Shown in pieces: positions 50,710-58,485 of a stretch of DNA of 64,000 bases (within the stretch, counting starts at the first letter, position 1; each line of letters starts with the position of its first letter). The notes below the pieces were generated by a model, which saw only the letters and a program-made list of their open reading frames with translations, did not search any database and was not told the DNA's origin. This stretch comes from DASYKT01 sp963718105 (GTDB lineage Bacteria; Acidobacteriota; Blastocatellia; Pyrinomonadales; Pyrinomonadaceae): contig OY970352.1 in NCBI GenBank assembly GCA_963718105.1, positions 682,001 to 746,000 of the forward strand, read 5' to 3'. The translations under genes and the position numbers were made by a program.

Positions 50710-53700
50710 CGTTTCGGGAACAAAGGGCTGGGTCGTCGAAGGCGGTAATTTCGCTTTCAGCGGCAATACCTGGGGCCAACCGCAGAATCAATCCTGCGAT
50801 ATCGCTTTGATCCCCAGTGTCGCCCCGGCAAACAACGCTTTCTATGAACCGCTGCTCGCGTTGAGTACGAATAACGATAATGCGTTCATTTGCGCTCAGT
50901 ACGGAACACCGGTGAACGGCCGCGCGAATGCTTACGTTGACGACGGCGCAGCATCGGGCGGAAACGGAAGCGATAACAACAACTACCAGGGTATCAATGC
51001 CGGCATAGCCGGAGCATTACCGGGCGGAAACGTTTTGGTAGCCGGCGGAACTTATAACGAAGATGTATTGGTTGATAAGAGCGTGAAGGTACGCGGCGAC
51101 GGTGCCGCCAGCACGACCGTGATCGGCCCCATTGGCCCGGTAACGAATTCAACCTTTACGGTGGCTGCCAGCGATGTCCGGATCAGCGGCTTTACTATTA
51201 CCCGCGCGGGTAATAACACGACGGATTGGAATAATTCTCTCCTCAATTCCGCGGGTGTGTCTGTTCAGGGGCTGACTTTAACGGGCCTGACCTTAAATGA
51301 CAACATTATCACCGGAATGCGTTCCGGTATCGATATTAACAACAGTGGAAGTCATACGATCCGAAATAACGTAATTGACTTTAACCACACCGGGATGATC
51401 TTACGTAATCAGACCAATAACATTACGTTCACCGAAAATCAGGTCACCAACAACAGGACCGTTGGCATACTATTCCTGATCGGAGGCGCAACAGACCAGG
51501 CGCTAAGTTGCACATTCTTCAACAACAACATCAGCGGCAACTGGTATGGAGAAATTGTGGATCGCCAAAATGGCGGCTCCAGTCCTCCGGTTGGCAGCAA
51601 TTTGAAAAACTTCAGCGGCAACTGGTTCGGCAATGCTGCTCCGGTCGTCACCACGGCTAACAGCGCAGAACCTCCGTACACCGGGCACATTCCAGTGGCT
51701 TATGGCGGCGGCGCAACTGATCCGGGAGGCCAGCCCGACATTGCGGGACCGGCTTCGGCTAATTTCGACTACACGCCGTATCTCAATTCCGGTACGGATT
51801 CGAATGTCGAGACATCTCCGGGACGCGGAACGTTCGGTTTCCAGGGAACCTTCAACTCTCTCAGCGTGAGCGCCACCAGCGCCCAGGTCGGAGCGGGAAG
51901 CAAGATCCAGGAAGCGATCGATCTGATCACCCCGGGCGGCTCACTGGTAGTTCCTGCCGGAACCTATCCCGGTAATGTAAATGTTAACAAAGCGTTGACC
52001 ATATCGGGCGCTTTCACCGTGGGCGGAACGTTTACGACCAGCGCGGCGGGCGTTGTGTTAAATCCCGGAAATAGCCCCGGCATTATCAACAGCGGCAGCC
52101 TCTCGCTGGGTTCGGGAACGACCGTGAACATGGAACTCAACGGCACCGTTGCGGGAACAAACTACGATCAGTTCAATGTTGCGGGCACGGTTGGCATCGC
52201 CTCTAACGTTAATCTGAATCTTCTTGTGGGTTACTCACCGGGCGCGGGCCATTCATACACGATCATTAATAATGATGGTGGCGATGCCGTAACAGGTGAA
52301 TTTAACGGACTGCCCGACGACAGCACTTTCTTTGTCGGCGCAAATTCGTTCAGCATCAACTATAACGGCGGTGATGGAAACGACGTGGTCGTTACTTCCG
52401 TCGCCCTGTGCAACACGGTTTCGATAGGTTCGAATTCGACCTTAACGGGCCAGCCTGTCAGCGTGCCTGTGACTGTCGATGACACGACCGGACACGGTTT
52501 GATATCGACCGACTTTACCGTGACCTACAACCCGGCGGTAGTTACTTTCAATTCAGTAACTCTGGGAACTGTGACTGCCGGCAGCACTCTAACTGTCAAT
52601 ACTCCGACTGCTAACACGATAGTCGTCTCGATCTTTAGAGCGACGCCGTTCAGCGGTGCCGGAACATTGGCTAACCTTAACTTCACCGCGGTCGGCGCGC
52701 CCGGCACTTCGAGCCCGGTGAATTTCTCGGCCTTTAAGTTCAACGAAGGAACGCCGTGCATCTCGACGACTAACGGTACGATCTCGATCCTTTCGGGAAC
52801 GATCACCGGAACGGTCACATACGGAAACGAACTCATAGGAGGCGGCCCTTCACCGCGTCACGTGCCGAATACCACGCTTAGCGCGGTTGGTTCCGTAAAT
52901 GTATCGACGTCATCGGCCTTGAACGGTACGTACACTCTGAGTGGAATGGGGGCCGGTGCTTATACCGTCACGCCTTCCAAGACGGGTGAGGATTTCGGCG
53001 CCCTTACCGGCAACGACTCTGCACTTATCGCTCAACACGTGGTCGGACTGACCACGCTGAATGCGACACAGCAGACGGTCGCCGATGTCAGCGGCGCCGG
53101 AGGAGTAACGTCATTCGACGCGGCCCTGATCGCGCGGTATGTCGTGGCGCTGCCGGGTTCGGGCTCTTCCGGAACCTGGAGATTCGTCCCGGTCAACCGT
53201 TCGTATCCTAACGTCAATACCAACCAGACAGCTCAGGATTACTCCGCGCTGCTGATGGGTGACGTGACAGGCAACTGGATCAATCCGCTCGCTACCCGGC
53301 CCGCGCCGACGCGAACGAGCAACAAATCGATCCCTGTTACCATTGGAGATGTTTCCGGATCGCCGAAGTCGGCCTTAACGATTCCCATTACTGTGCCGGA
53401 TCTGACCGGCAAGGGAATTGTGGCTTACCAGTTCGACCTGAAATATGACCATACGGTGATCGAACCGCAATCCATACCTGTTGAACTCGCGGGAACTATC
53501 AGCGACAAGATGCTAGTCACCGCGAACGCAGAAACGCCGGGCACTCTAAAGGTCGTCGTATTCGGAGCGCTTCCGCTCGCGAGCAAAGGACTTCTGCTTA
53601 ATCTGAAGTTCACTGCTCTGGGCGAAGCCGGTTCCTCTACGCCGTTGACCTTGGAAACCTTCATGGTCAATGAAGGCGACCAGCGTGTCAAAACATTCAA

Positions 53701-53989
53701 CGGAATGGTCAAGATCACCGACCAGCCCGAAGAAGAAGCTTCCATCGAAGGAAGACTCTTTACTTCGGAAGGTAAAGGCGTATCCAGCGCCTGGGTTACC
53801 TTGACCAATTCCAACACCGGTGAGACCTATACGGTCCTTTCGAATCCGTTCGGAGTTTATCGCTTCGGAGGAATCAAGACAGGCCGCACATATGTCATCA
53901 GTGTCGAATCAAAAGACTTTACGTTTGCACCGCAAGCGATAAGCCTCTTGAACGACATGACCGGCGTTGACCTCAGATCCGAGCAGTAA
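50681..53989 (+). CDS. Large secreted beta-helix/cohesin/dockerin-like protein, 3' part
   Basis: 1102 residues; the apparent GTG start has no binding site and the frame is open only from 50669, so this is the continuation of the previous frame. Order: parallel beta-helix repeats (GFTITRAGNNTTDW, NNIITGMRSGIDINNSGSH), an autotransporter-like Gly/Asn linker, a first cohesin-like domain (SVPVTVDDTTGHGLISTDF), a CNA-B-like fold with dockerin-like Ca-binding repeats (VADVSGAGGVTSFDAALIAR), a second cohesin (ALTIPITVPDLTGKGIVAY) and a final carboxypeptidase-regulatory-like domain (ASIEGRLFTSEGKGVSSAW). Its second half is closely similar to the next gene. Secreted cell-surface or matrix function is inferred. 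Confidence 0.8.
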   Translation: MSGGTISGNNVSGTKGWVVEGGNFAFSGNTWGQPQNQSCDIALIPSVAPANNAFYEPLLALSTNNDNAFICAQYGTPVNGRANAYVDDGAASGGNGSDNNNYQGINAGIAGALPGGNVLVAGGTYNEDVLVDKSVKVRGDGAASTTVIGPIGPVTNSTFTVAASDVRISGFTITRAGNNTTDWNNSLLNSAGVSVQGLTLTGLTLNDNIITGMRSGIDINNSGSHTIRNNVIDFNHTGMILRNQTNNITFTENQVTNNRTVGILFLIGGATDQALSCTFFNNNISGNWYGEIVDRQNGGSSPPVGSNLKNFSGNWFGNAAPVVTTANSAEPPYTGHIPVAYGGGATDPGGQPDIAGPASANFDYTPYLNSGTDSNVETSPGRGTFGFQGTFNSLSVSATSAQVGAGSKIQEAIDLITPGGSLVVPAGTYPGNVNVNKALTISGAFTVGGTFTTSAAGVVLNPGNSPGIINSGSLSLGSGTTVNMELNGTVAGTNYDQFNVAGTVGIASNVNLNLLVGYSPGAGHSYTIINNDGGDAVTGEFNGLPDDSTFFVGANSFSINYNGGDGNDVVVTSVALCNTVSIGSNSTLTGQPVSVPVTVDDTTGHGLISTDFTVTYNPAVVTFNSVTLGTVTAGSTLTVNTPTANTIVVSIFRATPFSGAGTLANLNFTAVGAPGTSSPVNFSAFKFNEGTPCISTTNGTISILSGTITGTVTYGNELIGGGPSPRHVPNTTLSAVGSVNVSTSSALNGTYTLSGMGAGAYTVTPSKTGEDFGALTGNDSALIAQHVVGLTTLNATQQTVADVSGAGGVTSFDAALIARYVVALPGSGSSGTWRFVPVNRSYPNVNTNQTAQDYSALLMGDVTGNWINPLATRPAPTRTSNKSIPVTIGDVSGSPKSALTIPITVPDLTGKGIVAYQFDLKYDHTVIEPQSIPVELAGTISDKMLVTANAETPGTLKVVVFGALPLASKGLLLNLKFTALGEAGSSTPLTLETFMVNEGDQRVKTFNGMVKITDQPEEEASIEGRLFTSEGKGVSSAWVTLTNSNTGETYTVLSNPFGVYRFGGIKTGRTYVISVESKDFTFAPQAISLLNDMTGVDLRSEQ

Positions 53990-54011
53990 AGACGGGTTCT
54001 GAGTTTTGATC

Positions 54012-54035
54012 GGGGCGGGAACTTGTTCCCGCCCC
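54012..54035 (+). terminator. Hairpin after the large surface protein gene
   Basis: GGGGCGGGAAC (54012-54022) and GTTCCCGCCCC (54025-54035) pair perfectly over 11 bp with a 2-nt loop, 22 nt after the stop. The T-run is weak (ATTCTAAAT). Confidence 0.6.
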
Positions 54036-54078
54036 ATTCTAAATATATAGGGAATAAGAAAGAAGTAGGAGATCTTGT

Positions 54079-56769
54079 ATGAGAGAGTCACGGATGTTTG
54101 GTACTGGTTTTTGTAATTTTAAGATGCGGTTCCTGACGGCTCTGCTTTTACTCTCCGTTTTGAGTTCAGCCGTTTTTTCGCAAGGTGTTGTTCAGGGCCT
54201 GTTTGAAGCTGAGCGAACCTTGGGAGACGAAAAAGATAAACCTTCACCTGAGGCTGCCACGCTCATCGTGGATGACGACAGCGTTTGTCCGGGCGCCGCT
54301 TTTACTACCATCCAGGCGGCCATTAACGCTGCCGTTCCCGGCGATACCGTTCAGGTCTGCGCCGGAACCTACGACGAAGATATCAACATCAATCAGAATA
54401 ATTTAAGTGTTATCGGCGCCGGCCCGGGAACTACAAATATCCGGGGGCCGATAGGCGGCGCCGGAGCAACGGTAACTGTGGCGGCGAACAATGCGACAAT
54501 CGCCGGATTCACTATTACCCGCCTTGGCAATAACACCACCGATTGGAATAATCCGGGGTTGAATTCCACCGGTATTGCCGTCCAGGGTTTGTCAGTGACA
54601 GGTATGCTGGTGCGCGACAACATCATCACCGGCAACCGCACCGGTATCGATATCAATAACAGTAACGGGCACACCGTGCGCAATAACGTTATCGATTTCA
54701 ACCGCACGGGTTTGATCTATCGCAACCAGACAGATAATCAAACGGTCGTGGAAAATTTTATTACCAACAACTGGACCGTGGGAGTCCTTTTTCTCGACGC
54801 CAGCGGCGGCACCAACAGTCCCGTGCAGACCGCGCTAAACAGCACGTTTCGCAATAATAGTATCAGCGGCAATTGGTACGGGCAGATCGTAGAGCGGCAA
54901 ACGGGAGGTTCGCTGCCGCTGCCCAATACCACCAACCTGAAAGATTTCAGGGGAAATTGGTACGGGACCGCGACGCCGGTCGTTACCACGTCAAACAGCG
55001 CCGAACCGGGTTATGCCGGGCAGATCCCGGTCGCTTATGGAGGCGGCGCTTCCGCCCCGGGCGGCCAGCCGGATATTGCCGGGCCTGCTTCAGCCAATTT
55101 TAAATACAATCCATTTTTGATCAGCGGAACCGACACTAATATCGAGACGACCCCCGGACGCGGCACCTTCGGCTTTCAGGGAGTTGCGATCCCTTGTAAT
55201 AATATTTCCGTCCCGGCGCTTACCACATTAAGAAATAATGTAGTAAGCGTGCCGATAAATGTAGACGATACCACCGGCCGCGATATCATTTCATATGACT
55301 TTACCGTGACCTATAATTCGGCGGTCATGCTCTACCTGGGAACGGACCAGGCGGGAACTTTAAGTACCGGAATGACCGTCACCGTGAATGACACCACTCC
55401 CGGCGTGCTGATCATATCCGGATTTTCCGCGAATCCTTTAACAGGTTCCGGCGCATTGCTCAAATTAAATTTCTTTGCCAATGGAGCAGTGGGAGCGTCC
55501 AGCCCGGTCAGCTTCAGCAACTTCAAATTTAATGAAGGCTTGCCCTGCGTTAATACTTCGAACGGAAGCGTGACGATAATTTCCGGCACGATCACGGGCA
55601 TAGTTAATTATGCCAATTCATTTAGCTTTAAGCCGGTACCGAATACCGTCTTGAGCGCCACCGGTTCGATACCGGTATCGACGAATTCAGCATTCACTAC
55701 CGGCGCATATTCTTTGAGCGGATTCGGGGCCGGGCCTTACACCGTTACGCCGACAAAGACCACGGATGTTACCGCGATCAGCGGGTTTGACTCTGGGCTG
55801 ATCGCCCAGCACGTCGTAGCGTTGATCACGCTGAACTCGGCCCAGGCCGCGGCCGCCGATGTCAGCGAAGCCGCGGGTATCACGTCATTCGATGCCGCGC
55901 TGATCGCGCGCTTTGTTGTCGCGCTTCCGGGTTCGGGTGTTACCGGTAATTGGAAATTTAATCCCGTCAATCGCTCGTATCCGAGTGTCGAGACAAACCA
56001 GACCAATCAGGATTACAGCGCGATATTAATGGGTGAAGTCTCCGGCGATTGGACACCGCCTACCATGTTCGCTTTTAGCAAGGCGTCCAGGCCCGCTCCG
56101 GAAGCTGTCGTCACCGTAACGGCGCCGACCATGAATGCGCAGGTCGGAACGAATTTTGATATTCCGGTAACCGTCGGCGATACCACCGGGCAGGGGATCA
56201 TTTCTTATCAGTTCGATATGCTTTATGATCCGGCGATAATACAGCCGCAAGGCAGCCCGGTCGATACCGCCGGAACGATGAGCAGCGGAATGTTCGTTAC
56301 GGTAAATAACCCGTCACCGGGTTTGCTGAAGGTAGTAGCCTTTCAGGCCACTCCCATCTCGGGCGCCGGCACGTTGTTCAAATTCAAGTTTACCGCTATC
56401 GGCATGCCGCCCAGTTTTTCGCTGCTGACCTGGCAGAACTTTATGTTCAACGAAGGCAACCCGGATGACAACGCGGTGAACGGCAGGGTCAATATCGTAC
56501 CGCCGCCGACGGCCGCAGAGGTTACTATCTCCGGCCGGGTACTGACGGCGCAGGGACAACCGATCGCTAGTGCCGTGGTCATCCTGACCGGGCCGCAAGG
56601 CGAGTTTTATATCGCCAGGTCCGGGCAGCTTGGCTACTACACGATCCCCGGCGTACCGGCGGGCGGATCGTATGTTTTGACCGGAAAAGCAAAACAACGT
56701 TCTTTCCCGGCATCGCTGGTAAATGTTTTGGATTCTATCTCGAACCTGAATCTGATTGCCGATGAATAA
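54079..56769 (+). CDS. Secreted beta-helix/cohesin/dockerin-like protein (paralogue)
   Basis: 896 residues with signal peptide (MRFLTALLLLSVLSSAVFSQ). Order: beta-helix with the same phrases as the upstream protein (GFTITRLGNNTTDW, GIDINNSNGHTVRNNVIDF, SGNWYGQIVERQTGG), first cohesin-like domain (VSVPINVDDTTGRDIISYDF), dockerin-like calcium repeats (ISGFDSGLIAQHVVALI and EAAGITSFDAALIARFVVAL), a second cohesin (FDIPVTVGDTTGQGIISYQ) and a carboxypeptidase-regulatory-like end (VTISGRVLTAQGQPIASAV). It is a tandem paralogue of the preceding protein without its first 600 residues. Having cohesin and dockerin modules in one chain suggests that it could self-associate or cross-link at the surface; no catalytic domain is seen. 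Confidence 0.88.
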   Translation: MRESRMFGTGFCNFKMRFLTALLLLSVLSSAVFSQGVVQGLFEAERTLGDEKDKPSPEAATLIVDDDSVCPGAAFTTIQAAINAAVPGDTVQVCAGTYDEDININQNNLSVIGAGPGTTNIRGPIGGAGATVTVAANNATIAGFTITRLGNNTTDWNNPGLNSTGIAVQGLSVTGMLVRDNIITGNRTGIDINNSNGHTVRNNVIDFNRTGLIYRNQTDNQTVVENFITNNWTVGVLFLDASGGTNSPVQTALNSTFRNNSISGNWYGQIVERQTGGSLPLPNTTNLKDFRGNWYGTATPVVTTSNSAEPGYAGQIPVAYGGGASAPGGQPDIAGPASANFKYNPFLISGTDTNIETTPGRGTFGFQGVAIPCNNISVPALTTLRNNVVSVPINVDDTTGRDIISYDFTVTYNSAVMLYLGTDQAGTLSTGMTVTVNDTTPGVLIISGFSANPLTGSGALLKLNFFANGAVGASSPVSFSNFKFNEGLPCVNTSNGSVTIISGTITGIVNYANSFSFKPVPNTVLSATGSIPVSTNSAFTTGAYSLSGFGAGPYTVTPTKTTDVTAISGFDSGLIAQHVVALITLNSAQAAAADVSEAAGITSFDAALIARFVVALPGSGVTGNWKFNPVNRSYPSVETNQTNQDYSAILMGEVSGDWTPPTMFAFSKASRPAPEAVVTVTAPTMNAQVGTNFDIPVTVGDTTGQGIISYQFDMLYDPAIIQPQGSPVDTAGTMSSGMFVTVNNPSPGLLKVVAFQATPISGAGTLFKFKFTAIGMPPSFSLLTWQNFMFNEGNPDDNAVNGRVNIVPPPTAAEVTISGRVLTAQGQPIASAVVILTGPQGEFYIARSGQLGYYTIPGVPAGGSYVLTGKAKQRSFPASLVNVLDSISNLNLIADE

Positions 56770-56797
56770 TAATGTCCGCGTAGCGGACTGTGGAGAA

Positions 56798-56982
56798 TAG
56801 CCCAGGGCTTCAGCCCTGGGTGAGGAAGATCAATTTGATGTTAGCCCTGAAGGGGCGGCGGAAATGACCGCATTCCGCCGCCCCTTCAGGGCTGGATCAT
56901 TTTGAGAATTACGATACCCAGGGTGGCGCTCGCTACGCTCACTTACCCTGGGCTACTTTCTTTGTCCCCGTTGGGGACTTTT
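56798..56982. repeat. Nested palindromic repeat with 21-bp perfect hairpin
   Basis: Outer TAGCCCAGGG (56798-56807) and CCCTGGGCTA (56946-56955) enclose a perfect 21-bp hairpin (56843-56863 with 56873-56893, loop ATGACCGCA). The first end is itself palindromic (CCCAGGGCT/AGCCCTGGG). Just outside, GTCCCC/GGGGAC with TTTT (56964-56982) is a terminator for the plus-strand gene. This is a REP-like intergenic element. Confidence 0.65.
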
Positions 56983-57052
56983 AAGGATAAATTTTCAAAA
57001 CTGACCCGCTACCACAAATTGCCTGTTACCAGATCGGATCTTATAGGCAAAG

Positions 57053-58270
57053 TCAGTTCAGGTAATCTTCAACCTTGATATTTATCAGTTCTCCCAGCGC
57101 CTTTGTTTCGTCGCGAAGCGCCTGACGCAATTCTGCCAGCTCGCTGCGGCAATTTGCCGCCTCACTCCATTCAGCCTCAGATTTTTTCGCCTCTTCCCAC
57201 TTGCTAAGAAGCGGATGCCATTTTGCCAGGAATGCGCGAAGGCCGCCGTTTAAAATAGCGAGCCCGATCTTTTCCACCGAGCCGCCGCCCGGCTTATTTC
57301 GCTCAGGGGGCCGAAGCTGTTTGAGCTCGCAGCGAATGAGATCGTATAGCTGGTAGAGCGAAGCGAGCGCTTCGCGAATGCTGCCGCTGTCCGGTTCGAT
57401 CGGCTGGGTCGCTATGCGTGAAGCCAGTTCGACAAAAATGCGCCACCCCGCCGAGCGGTGGGCGTCGTCCAAATAGGTACCGAGTGCTTTTTCTTTTTCT
57501 CTTATTTCCTCATCATCCACCAGAGCCGAATGGGCGGCAAGCGCGGCCTTTTTATCTTCAGCGAGACCTGCTTTGACATCGGCCGGAAGCGAGGAAAGTA
57601 TATTTTCCAGATCATGGATACTGAGGATCTGTGCCAGCCCGCGAATGTATTCAAGCACGTTTTTGCGTGTCGTCTCCAGATCACGGCGGCAGAGTTCAGC
57701 CAATTCCCATTCGGATTCGGGCTTTTCTTTCTTTTCCCAATTTGCCAACCGCGGGTGCCAGCGAGAGAGCATCGGGCGCAGGGCATCGTTCAGCATGCGG
57801 ACAGCGTAAGATTCGATGGTGTAGGATCCGGCCTCTCCGGTTGGCGCGGAAGGAGGCTGCGTTTTTAGCTCGGTGCGGACGATGTCAAAAAGTTTGTATA
57901 AGGAAGCCAGTGCTTCCCTGATCGTGCCGTTTTCTTTTTTTAATTCCTGGGTGCTGATGCGGGTCGCGGTTTCGACGAAGATCCGCCAGCCGACCATCCG
58001 GTGCGCCTGGGAAAAACTGACCTTTGTTTTAGTGCCGAAAAGACTGATCTCGACATTTTCCACGATGATTTCGCGGCCTCGCAGCCAGAGATAAACCGGC
58101 AGGAACAAAAGCCCGACAACCGCGCCGAGCGCCGAATACGGGATCCATTTGTAGGAAGCATTAACGGAAAGTTCCGATAAATAACCGACACCGGCGCCGA
58201 TAGCGGCCCCGGCCAGTGCCGCGCATAAAGCCGTAAAAAAATAAATTATTTTGGACTTAAAGCTCCCCAT
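57053..58270 (-). CDS. Membrane protein with a duplicated helical domain, function unknown
   Basis: 405 residues. Two membrane helices at about 8-30 and 42-63 are followed by two copies of a domain of about 150 residues. Shared text: AHRMVGWRIFVETATRISTQ versus AHRSAGWRIFVELASRIATQ, then GTIREALASLYKLFDIVRTEL versus GSIREALASLYQLYDLIRCEL, and RWHPRLANWE versus KWHPLLSKWE, with Trp, Arg and Cys positions kept. It is cytoplasmic by topology. The domain is not recognised. The gene stands alone between two intergenic repeats. Confidence 0.8.
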   Translation of the reverse strand: MGSFKSKIIYFFTALCAALAGAAIGAGVGYLSELSVNASYKWIPYSALGAVVGLLFLPVYLWLRGREIIVENVEISLFGTKTKVSFSQAHRMVGWRIFVETATRISTQELKKENGTIREALASLYKLFDIVRTELKTQPPSAPTGEAGSYTIESYAVRMLNDALRPMLSRWHPRLANWEKKEKPESEWELAELCRRDLETTRKNVLEYIRGLAQILSIHDLENILSSLPADVKAGLAEDKKAALAAHSALVDDEEIREKEKALGTYLDDAHRSAGWRIFVELASRIATQPIEPDSGSIREALASLYQLYDLIRCELKQLRPPERNKPGGGSVEKIGLAILNGGLRAFLAKWHPLLSKWEEAKKSEAEWSEAANCRSELAELRQALRDETKALGELINIKVEDYLN

Positions 58271-58354
58271 ACCGATTCCCGTACTGATTAAAAATAATAC
58301 TTATTCTATTATTGTCAAAAATAGATAGCTAAAAGTTTGGGCGGATAGACCTTT

Positions 58355-58475
58355 AAACCTGGGAGCGCGGACGTCCCGTCCGCAAAGATCGCGCAGCGAT
58401 CTAAATTACTTTATCTAAAATATTCAGCGCGAACGAATCGCGCTTTGCGGACGGGACGTCCGCGCTCCCAGGTTT
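58355..58475. mobile_element. Inverted-repeat element with 33-bp perfect termini
   Basis: The 33 bases at 58355-58387, beginning AAACCTGGGAGCGCGGACG, are repeated exactly inverted at 58443-58475. The centre is a hairpin (GATCGC/GCGATC) plus an AT-rich part. The termini share CTGGGAGCGC with the element at 39630-39781. It lies just after the stop of the barrel protein gene and may also act as its terminator. Confidence 0.7.
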
Positions 58476-58485
58476 GCGACAAATA

